Source: Flammeovirga sp. OC4 (GTDB lineage: Bacteria > Bacteroidota > Bacteroidia > Cytophagales > Flammeovirgaceae). Taken from it: DNA of 64,000 bases. Below are positions 17,264 to 25,943 of the stretch, one piece after another. The stretch's first letter is position 1. The number at the start of each line of letters is the position of its first letter. The notes under the pieces are model-generated. The model did no database searches. It had not been told where the DNA came from and saw nothing but the letters and a program-made list of their open reading frames with translations. The DNA is taken from NCBI RefSeq assembly GCF_000812565.1, contig NZ_JTAM01000001.1, positions 124,001-188,000 of the forward strand. Direction: 5' to 3'. The translations under genes were made by a program, and so were the position numbers.

Positions 17264-19629
17264 GTTGAAGTACCTAAAGTTCTGTTTTCTCTTTCCTCTG
17301 CCTTTTTTACAACTCTGTATAAATCCGTATCACTAACGGGTTGAAAATCGATACCGTTATTAGAACCCGTATTCCCAAGAACTGACGTAATACGGTTGAT
17401 AGGTAATGACATTTCTCTTTGACCTCCTTCGGCTTTTCTGTACACACTATTTTCACCAGAAATACCACCACTGGCAAAAGAGTCTATTTGTCCAGAAAAC
17501 CCGCTAAACATTCCTTGAACAACTCCAATACCTGTTCCTGCGGTAATCAGCCCGAAAAGACCTTTTGACGCTATTTCTTTTGCCGCTAAACCTGCCATTG
17601 CTTGTGTTGCATAGTTTGCAATCAGATCAAGTATTATTTTCGCAACACTTTTGAAGAACGATTTAAAACCTTCCTCACCTTTCCCAAGATTATCAATCAT
17701 TGATTTACCCATTGCAGAAAATGAGTTTAAAGTTGACTCTTCCAATTTCTGCACCTGTGCTTCTAACTTTTGAAGGTTCTTTAATTGTTCCTCTGTCAAT
17801 TTCTCTGGAACAAACAATGCAACTTTGTCGGGGGCTTCAAGACTAGGTAAATTCATTTGAGAATAAGAAGGAGATAAAGAACCTCCACTTTCACCACCTT
17901 CGGGGCGTTCTGCTACTGGTGAACCTCCATTGAATAAATTTCTATTGAAATCTGCTAACAATGATTTCAATTTTGTTTCAACACCTCCAAACAGATAATC
18001 AAAAGAATTATCTACACTATCAGCCATGTTTACCAAAACATCATCAAAAGTCAAATCTCCAATGTCCTGAAGGGCTGTATGCACTTGTTTTAATTCTTCT
18101 CCTAATGCTTTTTGTTGGTTTTCGTCAAACACTCTTATTTGAGGGCCACCAATAACACTCGATAGTTTATTGATCTTTTGAAAGAAACTGTCTAACGCTC
18201 TTAATATGTTTGATTCCCATAATAAGAACTCAAATTCTATTTCTAAAAGGGTCTTTCTTATAAAATTACCAATGACAGAAAAAGAGTCTATTACTGATTT
18301 TGCAATAATACCAACACTTGTTCCTAAGATTGTAAACGAACTAACTAAAGCCATCATTGAACCTGCCGCCGTAACTAATAAACCGCTTAATGTTGAGAAT
18401 GCACCTGTTAATACGCTGATTCCTGCCAAAAATTGAGGTAAGAAAGTGATCATACCAGAAATAGCCAATAGTAGCGGCCCCATTAATGCGGTAACTCCTG
18501 CAATGATAGAACCCCATTTTAAAATGACTGGATTAAGCTTTGATATTTGTTTGATCAAACCACTAACATTGTTGAGAAGTGAAGTTGCAAACTCAGTAAG
18601 GCCACTATTCGCCACAATCAATTGAAATTCTTGGAAAGCAGATTGCATACTTTTCCAAGCTCTTTCCAATGGAGAAAGAGAACCTGTTGCAACTTTGTTG
18701 GCTATACCTCCAACGTTTTCAAGCTCTGTTGCAAACTTTGAATATTCATCCGCCGACTTAAGAAGTACTGTTGCACTGCTTGAAGCTTCACGGCCAAAGA
18801 TTCTAAAAATATCGGTTGTTGTTGCTCCTTTATTCTGAAGATCTTGAAAGATCCCTATCAACCCTTTTGACTTAACGGCGTTCTCTCCAAACTCAACCCC
18901 TAATTTTTCTAAAGCCGCCGCCGCTTCTTTTGGTGGGTCGATCAATCTTGAAATAATGGTTCTCAGTCCTGTTCCTGCTTGACTTCCCTTAATTGCATTG
19001 TTCCCTAGAATACCCGCCGCCGCACTCATTTCTTCAATGCTCAATCCTGCTGAAGTTGCCACGGGTGCAACATATTTCATTGTTTCATAAAGGGTTTCTA
19101 ACGAGGTGTTTGTTTTGGTGAATGTACCTACTAACACATCATTAACATCGTTTATCTCACTAGCCGATTTTCCAAAGCCCGTTAAAATATCGCTGGCAAT
19201 GTCAGAAGCTCTTGCAAGGTCTGTCGCTCCTGCTGTTGCTAAATCAAGAACACCCGCTACACTGTCAAATTGTTGTTGTGCGTTAAATCCTGCTTGTGCC
19301 AAGTAACCCATTGCTTGTGCTACTTCTTTTGCTGAATAAACAGTACTGCCACCAAGTTCACGGGCTTTTGCGGTCAATGATTCTAAGTCTTTACCAGTAG
19401 CAGCAGACAAAACACCTACACGTGACATAGCCGTATCAAATTCCGCTGCCGCTTTTGCTGTATCTGCCGCAAAAGCAACAATTGGAACACTTAAAGCCAA
19501 TGTCATTTTTTCGCCTGTCTCTTTGATGTCACGAGTCATCCGTTCCATCCTGCGAGACAATCTTTGCATTGACCTTTCAAAGTCTTTTAGATTTGCTCCT
19601 ACACGAACAACTAATTTACCCCCTGCCAT
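17257..19629 (-). CDS. Phage tail tape measure protein
   Basis: A 790-residue protein with the TP901-type tape measure core. The N-terminal part has the MAGGKLVVRVGANLKDFERS start and AAAEFDTAMSRVG. AKELGGSTVYSAKEVAQAMG follows near residues 85-105. Hydrophobic segments lie at about 365-450 and a helical tail follows. It sets tail length and helps DNA eject through the host membranes. By the usual rule of about 1.5 angstrom per residue it would fit a tail of roughly 120 nm. It overlaps the second chaperone frame by 14 nt. Confidence 0.93.
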   Translation of the reverse strand: MAGGKLVVRVGANLKDFERSMQRLSRRMERMTRDIKETGEKMTLALSVPIVAFAADTAKAAAEFDTAMSRVGVLSAATGKDLESLTAKARELGGSTVYSAKEVAQAMGYLAQAGFNAQQQFDSVAGVLDLATAGATDLARASDIASDILTGFGKSASEINDVNDVLVGTFTKTNTSLETLYETMKYVAPVATSAGLSIEEMSAAAGILGNNAIKGSQAGTGLRTIISRLIDPPKEAAAALEKLGVEFGENAVKSKGLIGIFQDLQNKGATTTDIFRIFGREASSSATVLLKSADEYSKFATELENVGGIANKVATGSLSPLERAWKSMQSAFQEFQLIVANSGLTEFATSLLNNVSGLIKQISKLNPVILKWGSIIAGVTALMGPLLLAISGMITFLPQFLAGISVLTGAFSTLSGLLVTAAGSMMALVSSFTILGTSVGIIAKSVIDSFSVIGNFIRKTLLEIEFEFLLWESNILRALDSFFQKINKLSSVIGGPQIRVFDENQQKALGEELKQVHTALQDIGDLTFDDVLVNMADSVDNSFDYLFGGVETKLKSLLADFNRNLFNGGSPVAERPEGGESGGSLSPSYSQMNLPSLEAPDKVALFVPEKLTEEQLKNLQKLEAQVQKLEESTLNSFSAMGKSMIDNLGKGEEGFKSFFKSVAKIILDLIANYATQAMAGLAAKEIASKGLFGLITAGTGIGVVQGMFSGFSGQIDSFASGGISGENSVYRKAEGGQREMSLPINRITSVLGNTGSNNGIDFQPVSDTDLYRVVKKAEERENRTLGTSTW

Positions 19630-19990
19630 GTTCTTTTAAATGTTTTTCTTTTATGTCTTTCGGTAAGTAACCCTTTTCAATCAGTCGGTTTACGTCCTCT
19701 TCGTTGGTCTTTTTGAATGCCAATAGTTCACCCTCTAAATAAAGTAATGCTCTGAATTCGTCTTCATCAAAACCTTTGCTTTCCCCTTGATCACTTTCAA
19801 CATCATCTTTAGTGTAATAATCATGTCGTGGTGTGGGTGCAAAATCAGAAAGTGCAAAAGGTGAAGGTTGTTTCTTTTCGTCTCTATTAGAATTTGCTAG
19901 TATAAAAGCAGAAAGGGCAAAAGTACGGTTTTCTTCTTCTCTCAGTAATTCTGATTCGTGAACAATTGCGGTATACTCTGCCCAATTCAT
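19616..19990 (-). CDS. Second tail assembly chaperone frame (gpT-like)
   Basis: A 124-residue frame between the first chaperone and the tape measure gene, the place held by lambda T. Its frame is -1 relative to the upstream gene and stays open upstream of its own ATG back to the A9 run at 20071-20079. It is therefore probably made mainly as the C-terminal part of a frameshift fusion of about 273 residues. Independent start at 19990 is possible but has no obvious ribosome site. Confidence 0.7.
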   Translation of the reverse strand: MNWAEYTAIVHESELLREEENRTFALSAFILANSNRDEKKQPSPFALSDFAPTPRHDYYTKDDVESDQGESKGFDEDEFRALLYLEGELLAFKKTNEEDVNRLIEKGYLPKDIKEKHLKEHGRG

Positions 19991-20013
19991 TTTAAAAAGA
20001 AACTCCTTTTTCT

Positions 20014-20436
20014 TTATTCCGTATCTGGCTCTTGCTTTTGCAATGATACTGATCCAGATGTCTTCTTCAATTTTTTTTTACCTTCCTTGTTTTCCTTTAC
20101 TTGAGATTGCAAAACATGGTCATGATCCATGATTGACTTACCAGCTTCAGAAAAAAGCTTTTGTATTGTCATCATGTCTTGATCTTGCAACCACAAAATA
20201 AAGTCTTCCTTTTTGTAGGTCCTTTGTGAAAAATACATGTAGTTCTCAATCATTTCATTTGAAAAAGAACCGTCATCAGTCATGTTGATTTCAATTTCTG
20301 TACCCTCTTCTTTCGCCTCAATTGCTTTCTGTTTGCCTTGGTCAATCATTGCTTGCATCAAAGCCCAGTTGTTGAAGCGGAAAGCAACCCCGCCAAATGT
20401 TGAAGTTGCTTTCTTTGGTTTGTATCTTTTACCCAT
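20014..20436 (-). CDS. Tail assembly chaperone (gpG-like)
   Basis: A 140-residue soluble, helical protein placed between the major tail protein and the tape measure. In siphoviruses this slot codes for a chaperone that coats the tape measure during tail assembly. The zero-frame product ends with a Lys-rich segment (KKKLKKTSG) encoded right at the slippery A9 run, and stops at 20014. The family call rests on position and frameshift architecture rather than on sequence motifs. Confidence 0.7.
   Translation of the reverse strand: MGKRYKPKKATSTFGGVAFRFNNWALMQAMIDQGKQKAIEAKEEGTEIEINMTDDGSFSNEMIENYMYFSQRTYKKEDFILWLQDQDMMTIQKLFSEAGKSIMDHDHVLQSQVKENKEGKKKLKKTSGSVSLQKQEPDTE
20071..20079 (-). other. 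Programmed -1 frameshift site
   Basis: The coding strand reads GGT AAA AAA AAA TTG in the zero frame. After a one-base backward slip the frame has no stop and runs through the next gene to 19616. Coordinates confirm the relation: the second gene lies in the -1 frame of the first. The fusion would have about 122 plus 151 residues. Confidence 0.75.
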
Positions 20437-20449
20437 TTATTTTTAAAGA

Positions 20450-20878
20450 TTAAGTGGCTGAATAAGTAACTCGTGTAAGAGTGTCTTTTTCGCCGTTTAA
20501 TGTGAATGAATTTTCAGACTTGGAAGAAACATTGTTTGTTTCTGAAAGCTCGCCTACTTTACCGTAACCCTCCCAGATCTTTTCACCGTCTTCAAAAACC
20601 CCTTGCTGAATTTTGATTCTTGTATCTGCAATCATCAATTCAAACAGTTTTTCTTTTCCTGTCAAATTTGCGTTTACATCTGTAAACTGCATTGCAGAAA
20701 GGTCCAATGAAAAAGGAACACCCGTCAATGTTTGTTCATTTGAATCTTTTGTTTCTGTATCGTCATACTCTGGTGTAACATTAATATTATCTTCAGTAGT
20801 ATATCCGATCGTCAACCAATTTGTACCGTCATCCTCCGAAACACGAGTACGGTATTTTTTACCTGAATCCGTTGGCAT
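20450..20878 (-). CDS. Major tail (tube) protein
   Basis: A 142-residue beta-rich protein in the position of the major tail tube protein, between the tail completion and chaperone genes. The start (KKYRTRVSEDDGTNW) and the polar FTLNGEKDTLTRV end fit the TP901-1-type tube family. It would polymerise to form the tail tube around the tape measure. No other tube candidate precedes the chaperones. Confidence 0.75.
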   Translation of the reverse strand: MPTDSGKKYRTRVSEDDGTNWLTIGYTTEDNINVTPEYDDTETKDSNEQTLTGVPFSLDLSAMQFTDVNANLTGKEKLFELMIADTRIKIQQGVFEDGEKIWEGYGKVGELSETNNVSSKSENSFTLNGEKDTLTRVTYSAT

Positions 20879-20879
20879 A

Positions 20880-21233
20880 TTAAATTATTTTAAATGTGAT
20901 AACTTTTGCATATGTCTGTACCTCTTCTAAATATTCATCATCTATTGAGGTAATGTTCATTATAGTTTGTACCCAATCATCCAAAGCGGTCAATACTTTA
21001 TCCGATAATGTTCTAGCATTTTTATAATTATCTTCAAAACAATAGATTGTCAAATCTGCTGAATCATCAATATAACTGCCTTTTATAGCTGTTGGGGTGT
21101 TTTTGACATGGACTACTATTGCAGGACATTTTTTCAACTGAGGTCGAATAAAATCATATACCCTGCCATTGGTCCAACTATTGACTTCTGAATTGTCTTT
21201 AAGCTTTGTTACTACATCTTCAGCGTAAATCAT
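20880..21233 (-). CDS. Tail completion protein, DUF3168-like
   Basis: A 117-residue protein with the DUF3168 pattern: helical N-terminus, AIVVHVKNT strand, DLTIYCFEDNY, then an amphipathic helix. Such proteins (lambda gpU-like) cap the tail at the neck. It overlaps the upstream HK97 gp10-like gene by 4 nt (ATGA) and ends 1 nt before the tube gene. Confidence 0.7.
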   Translation of the reverse strand: MIYAEDVVTKLKDNSEVNSWTNGRVYDFIRPQLKKCPAIVVHVKNTPTAIKGSYIDDSADLTIYCFEDNYKNARTLSDKVLTALDDWVQTIMNITSIDDEYLEEVQTYAKVITFKII

Positions 21234-21700
21234 AAACTCTTAAATTCTCCGTCTATATATTTCTTTAATTGTGTAATCATCTTGTCAACTGCTTGTCCTC
21301 CTTTCGTCTGGAAAGCCCTGCCAAGGAATTGAATACCTTTGATACCTTTTACTTTCCTTGCAAAGACCTTTTCAAGATCCCAAGTGAAAGCCATTAGTTT
21401 TTTTGATTTGGGTTTGTGTTCTTTGGTTCCTAGTTCCCAAAGATGTTGAAGTGGGTTAGCTTTACCTTTTACACTAACTTTTGCAGTACTTGATTCTATA
21501 GTACTTCTTAAAACAGTAACCTTTAAACCTTTTGCCAGTGAAGGAACATAAGGTTCTACATTTTTCTTTGCTTCTCTGGCTATTACATTGGCTGAATCTC
21601 TTAGAATCTTTCGTTCTAATCTATCCCTTGCAGAATAAGGAACCTTAGCCCAAAACTTCTTTAACTGTTTAGCTCCTTGAAGGTCTGTCTCAATCTTCAT
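21230..21700 (-). CDS. HK97 gp10-like neck protein
   Basis: A 156-residue basic protein of the HK97 gp10 family, seen in SARDRLERKILRDSANVIAREAKKNV and the later HLWELGTKEHKPK. It connects head and tail. Overlaps of 11 nt and 4 nt with neighbours show tight coupling in the late operon. Confidence 0.85.
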   Translation of the reverse strand: MKIETDLQGAKQLKKFWAKVPYSARDRLERKILRDSANVIAREAKKNVEPYVPSLAKGLKVTVLRSTIESSTAKVSVKGKANPLQHLWELGTKEHKPKSKKLMAFTWDLEKVFARKVKGIKGIQFLGRAFQTKGGQAVDKMITQLKKYIDGEFKSL

Positions 21701-22028
21701 AGTTACTGTCGTTTGTATCGGCTGTAATCACCTCATACTTACGGAAAGGGTCTTTATAGTGTCCAACTATAACAAAGTAACCACCGTTATATAAAACTCT
21801 CATATCGGCTGTTATTTGTCTGTCAAACATATAATCAATAATGAAGTCCGTCACAAAGAAAGAAACCGTTTGCCCCTCTTGCTGACTTTCATTGACACGT
21901 TTCGGTTTCACTTTTGCCCAACGGTCAGCAAACTTTACCCAGTTGTCAACCTCCCTGCCGTTTTCATCAATTGAATTTTCTTTTTTCTCAATCGTAATAA
22001 AACAGTTTCTTTCACCAATTTTATTCAT
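21690..22028 (-). CDS. Head closure / head-tail adaptor
   Basis: A 112-residue beta-barrel-type adaptor of the SPP1 gp16 family. The N-terminal ITIEKKENSIDENG, WVKFADRWAKVKP and the late YNGGYFVIVGHY are typical. It seals the portal exit after packaging. It overlaps both neighbours (8 and 11 nt). Confidence 0.85.
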   Translation of the reverse strand: MNKIGERNCFITIEKKENSIDENGREVDNWVKFADRWAKVKPKRVNESQQEGQTVSFFVTDFIIDYMFDRQITADMRVLYNGGYFVIVGHYKDPFRKYEVITADTNDSNYED

Positions 22029-22557
22029 ACTCTATGAATGGTAATCGTAAATTATCTATAAGGTTTTGCCAATGTGCTGAAGGTGGATTTTCACGGTCTA
22101 AATGCATTTGAACAACTAATGACTTCATAACCTTCAAAGCTTTTGCAGGAATAGAACTGGCATTATAACCCACCGTTACAGTAATGTTTAATTCGCTGAA
22201 TTCTGTTCGGTCGTAATCATCAAAAGAAAGTAATACCCTGCCATCAACAATGCTTTGTGAATAAGTCGGGTCAAATGTTGAATCATCATTGTTTGTAACT
22301 GTACAGCTATCAATTGAAATCAAAGGAGAATCAACAATCAAGAATTCATAAACAGCATCATATAATTTATATTGTACTATTTGGTTCCTGAATGTTTGGC
22401 CCGTAAAATCTTTCAACATCTCTTCAGCAACTTCAATATTTTCACCTATTAAATCATCTTCATAGGTTTCATCCTCCATCAAACGCAATTCTTTTTTGCA
22501 TTTTTCAACGGTCAATATTGAAGTACCACCACTAAGAATTATTCTTTGCATACTCAA
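22021..22557 (-). CDS. Head-tail connector, gp6-like
   Basis: A 178-residue protein of the phage gp6/gp15 connector family. The helical N-terminal half has TVEKCKKELRL and VAEEMLKDFTGQ (residues about 16-60), and a beta-rich half with ITVTVGYNASSIP and an LVVQMHL helix follows. It would form the first ring under the portal. Confidence 0.85.
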   Translation of the reverse strand: MSMQRIILSGGTSILTVEKCKKELRLMEDETYEDDLIGENIEVAEEMLKDFTGQTFRNQIVQYKLYDAVYEFLIVDSPLISIDSCTVTNNDDSTFDPTYSQSIVDGRVLLSFDDYDRTEFSELNITVTVGYNASSIPAKALKVMKSLVVQMHLDRENPPSAHWQNLIDNLRLPFIEYE

Positions 22558-22849
22558 TCATTTTTTCAAGCTTTTCAATAGTACGAACACGGGTATCTTT
22601 ACCAGTAATGCTTTCGTATTCGTCTTGTAATTGCTTGATGATTTCTTTTTCTGAATCTTCTTGGTTTTGCTCCTCTTCTTCTTTTTGATCTTCAAGAAAC
22701 TCTGACTGAGCAATTTCTTTTGTAACTACTCCTTCGGTGTCCTCTGCATATCCAAGACGAATAAAAGATTTACCTTCTTTTTCAGAAACAGTATGAACAG
22801 AACCGTATTTAAACGGCCCTGTTAACTGTTTTAATATTCTAATCTCCAT
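22532..22849 (-). CDS. Small head-region protein, unknown
   Basis: A 105-residue protein between capsid and connector genes. The first 40 residues form a small beta domain (GSVHTVSEKEGKSFIRLGYAE), as in proteins found in this slot in other phages. The second half is highly acidic and helical. It overlaps the connector gene by 26 nt. It may be a head-decoration or assembly factor. Function unproven. Confidence 0.6.
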   Translation of the reverse strand: MEIRILKQLTGPFKYGSVHTVSEKEGKSFIRLGYAEDTEGVVTKEIAQSEFLEDQKEEEEQNQEDSEKEIIKQLQDEYESITGKDTRVRTIEKLEKMIEYAKNNS

Positions 22850-22860
22850 GAATTATAATC

Positions 22861-24702
22861 CTAAGAGTGAACTAATTTTTTAAGTGGATTTGTCCCCGCA
22901 TCAATTAATCTTGAATCATAACGAGCAAAAGCAATGAATCCCGCTTGCAGGCTTTCAGCATATAATTCATTTAAACGCATCATTGTAACGCCACTTCTTA
23001 CAGTTCTAAGAATAAACTTGCTGAAGTCTCCAAAATAAATTGATGAATTACCCGTTCCAATAGCGGAAATATTATCATCAATAACATATGGTTTACCATA
23101 AATTTTGTCTGGTTCGCCATCTCTCATTGATGGGACCCATAAAGGATTATCATCATTAGATCCAATTTTCAATTTCTTTAAAGCCAACAATGTTGAATCA
23201 GCAAACGCAAAGTGTGATTTCTTACGATACTTTGAATTTACTGAATGCATTAAATCAAGTAAATCTGTATCTGAAATTGCTGTTGCTCCTGCTGTAAAAC
23301 CAGTAGGTACTTTATTCAAACCTTCGGGCTGATCTGAACCAGTACCATCGATTAACTTAACGCCTAATGTTCTGTAGATTCTTTCACCTAACATCATTGT
23401 TATCTCACTTTGCAAATCAAATGCACTGTCTTCAATCAATGACAAAGGTACTTTCACCTTTTTAGATGAAAAGATATAAGACTTCAAAGTCTTAGAACCA
23501 AAAGAAGGGTCTTGTTCGTCTACCTCTTGGTTTTCTCCAATCATTTCACCTGTGTTTCCAGTATCGTTAACACTAGGCCATGGAATATCAGCACCGTCAC
23601 TTGTTGGAATATTACGCATTATCTCAATAACACCTCCTTCATCAATTACGGCTTTTTCTAACTCTCTTTGGAAACCTTCAGGAACTACAAAACCACCAGT
23701 TGAACCAGTACCAGAACCTAAAGCTCTTTTCTTCATTTGGTTGTAAATGGCTCTTTCTTGTGAGTCAAGATTATCAGGGCCAACTCTTAAAACAGTTTCA
23801 AAAACTCTTTTCTCAACATCAGCATTATCCTGAGTATAAGAAGAATTCCAAGAACGCCCTTCATTGACGTTGTTTTCGTTTTCTCTTAATACTCTTTGAC
23901 CGTTTTCAGAATTCAGCTTTTCAATTCTTTCAGCTTGTCTTTTAAAACGTTCTGCATCTTCATGCATACGGTCAAACTTTGTTTCTTCCTCTTGTGAAAA
24001 AACTCTATTTTCTTTACCTGCTAAATCAACAAGTGCTTTCGCTTCTGTGTCAATTCGTCTAGCTTCGTCACGTAATGAAGCAGGCGAATTGTAATCAATA
24101 GTATTTGGCATATTGATATTATTTTGATTTGATGTATTTAAATTTTGTTGTACTCCCGAATTCAAAAATTCGTCTACTTCATTGAAAAAGGCCGAACGCT
24201 TTACCGCATTAGGGTTTGCAGGAATATCAACAATTGAAAATTCTTTTAACTCTACTCTTGTGAAGTAGAAAATATTGGGGTCCTCTCCATGTTCTTCAAC
24301 ACCTCTATGACCTTCTTTTGGAACAAAACCCACTGACACCCCTCTAATTGTTCCGAAATCAACTTTCTTTCTGATTTTTTCAGCAAGCGGGTTAATGTCT
24401 TCAGGTTCAAATTCTACTCTACCAATAAGTTTTTCGCCATCTTGGAATACTTCACCTTTACCAATGATATTGTCTGGCGTTGGTTTATCATGCCAATCAT
24501 TACCCCTTAAATGATTGTATAAAACAATGGGATTCTTTCTGTAATGAGTTAAATCCCAAGCATCAGATTTAATTACAGTTCTGTAAACATCTTTTGAAGG
24601 ATCACTAATTACAAATTCGTAATCGTTACTATCTTCATCCTTTCTAGTTATGAAACCATTCGGTACAAAGACATCAACCCTTTTATTTAATTTCAGGCTC
24701 AT
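22861..24702 (-). CDS. Prohead protease-major capsid protein fusion
   Basis: One 613-residue frame carries both head maturation functions. Residues 1-175 resemble the HK97-type prohead protease (S78): His64 in LYNHL, Ser123 in GVSVGF and the conserved EFSIVDIPANPNA at 154-166. A linker and delta-like coiled coil (about 200-270) follow, then the HK97 capsid fold from about 330 (GGFVVPEGFQRELEKAVIDE). The protease probably cuts itself and the delta region away. ATG at 24111 (Met198, MPNTIDYNS) could start separate capsid subunits. The gene overlaps the portal stop by 20 nt. Confidence 0.9.
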   Translation of the reverse strand: MSLKLNKRVDVFVPNGFITRKDEDSNDYEFVISDPSKDVYRTVIKSDAWDLTHYRKNPIVLYNHLRGNDWHDKPTPDNIIGKGEVFQDGEKLIGRVEFEPEDINPLAEKIRKKVDFGTIRGVSVGFVPKEGHRGVEEHGEDPNIFYFTRVELKEFSIVDIPANPNAVKRSAFFNEVDEFLNSGVQQNLNTSNQNNINMPNTIDYNSPASLRDEARRIDTEAKALVDLAGKENRVFSQEEETKFDRMHEDAERFKRQAERIEKLNSENGQRVLRENENNVNEGRSWNSSYTQDNADVEKRVFETVLRVGPDNLDSQERAIYNQMKKRALGSGTGSTGGFVVPEGFQRELEKAVIDEGGVIEIMRNIPTSDGADIPWPSVNDTGNTGEMIGENQEVDEQDPSFGSKTLKSYIFSSKKVKVPLSLIEDSAFDLQSEITMMLGERIYRTLGVKLIDGTGSDQPEGLNKVPTGFTAGATAISDTDLLDLMHSVNSKYRKKSHFAFADSTLLALKKLKIGSNDDNPLWVPSMRDGEPDKIYGKPYVIDDNISAIGTGNSSIYFGDFSKFILRTVRSGVTMMRLNELYAESLQAGFIAFARYDSRLIDAGTNPLKKLVHS

Positions 24703-25936
24703 TTTGATTTTTATTTTGGTTTGGCTCCAATGTCATATTAGTTGGAACATAGTATTCGTAACCCCCTTCATATGGGTTCATTTCTTCTTTCTCTCTGATT
24801 TCGTTTGGACTAATTGAAGCAGTATAGAAGAGGTTTTTATAATATTCTGATCTTGCTTTTGGATCCCCTCTTAGTAGCATTTCTAAATTGTACCTAGTGT
24901 AATAGGTCTTTCTTTCTCTTCTAGTGAATAGTTTTCTATCTAATTCTTTTTCCTGTCGAACTAGCCAAGGGGTAATCGTAAACTTTGTAAAACCAAGGGT
25001 AAGTGATTCAATATTGTTATAACTGGCATTGTCCAAACTTTGAATCATATGTTGTGGCATTCTGAAAATCCCGCAAATTTGCTCCCTAGTTAATTTGTGA
25101 GTATTGATAAATTGAAAATCATCTAACGGAATCTTTAAACGCTCTAATTTTGTCTTTTCATCAAAAATTGCGGTTTTAAACCTTTTGCCTGCCCCTGTAT
25201 GATTTTTATTCCATTCCTTACGAATGTTTTCTACTACTGTATTTTCACCTTTTTCATTTTGTTTAAATGCTCCATTGTAGTAAATCACATCTGAGACAAA
25301 ACCATAGTTTTCATAATATTCAACCCCTAGATTTTGTGAAGCTAAACCCATACCCACTGACTGAGCATTCATGCGAATAGGTGAAAAACCTATAACACCA
25401 TCACCACCAAAGCCCGAAAAGTGAATAACATTTTCCTGCAATATTGGGTCCCATGCTTCAGTGTTATAATTCCATATATAGTAATAGTATTTATTCTCTT
25501 TGTGCTTCTTTATAACCTTCCATTCTTCAGGGGCTTTCTGCCAAATTGCAATAGGTCTTCCATAATCGTCACGTTGAATAACAGAAAGTGAATTACCATA
25601 CAAAGCACATAAAGCAGTCATTGTCTCTTTCCAACCTACAATATTAGTAGATGGGTTAGGTTCTTCTTTTAATATGAAATAGACATTCTTATTGATAGCT
25701 TTTTCTTTACCTTTTTCTGTTCTTTTGTAAGTGTTTAAAGGTAATGTTCCAACTGTTTCACTGATCACTCTTACACAAGAAAAAACAACTGACAATCTTA
25801 ATGCTGAAGCTTCAGTAACATTTGTACTATTCCCGTTAAAATAATCAAATACTTGGCCTAAAACATCCCAAGAAGAAGATTTACTTTCAATGAAAAATTT
25901 CTTTAATTTTTCGTATGCTCTTTTTGCTAAATTCAT
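24683..25936 (-). CDS. Phage portal protein, HK97 family
   Basis: A 417-residue portal of the HK97/lambda type, forming the ring through which DNA enters and leaves the capsid. Family features are LRLSVVFSCVRVISETVGTL at about residues 46-65, LYGNSLSVIQRD, PEEWKVI and FRMPQHMI. It follows the large terminase with a 7-nt gap and overlaps the protease-capsid gene. Confidence 0.93.
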   Translation of the reverse strand: MNLAKRAYEKLKKFFIESKSSSWDVLGQVFDYFNGNSTNVTEASALRLSVVFSCVRVISETVGTLPLNTYKRTEKGKEKAINKNVYFILKEEPNPSTNIVGWKETMTALCALYGNSLSVIQRDDYGRPIAIWQKAPEEWKVIKKHKENKYYYYIWNYNTEAWDPILQENVIHFSGFGGDGVIGFSPIRMNAQSVGMGLASQNLGVEYYENYGFVSDVIYYNGAFKQNEKGENTVVENIRKEWNKNHTGAGKRFKTAIFDEKTKLERLKIPLDDFQFINTHKLTREQICGIFRMPQHMIQSLDNASYNNIESLTLGFTKFTITPWLVRQEKELDRKLFTRRERKTYYTRYNLEMLLRGDPKARSEYYKNLFYTASISPNEIREKEEMNPYEGGYEYYVPTNMTLEPNQNKNQNEPEIK

Positions 25937-25943
25937 TTTCTAC

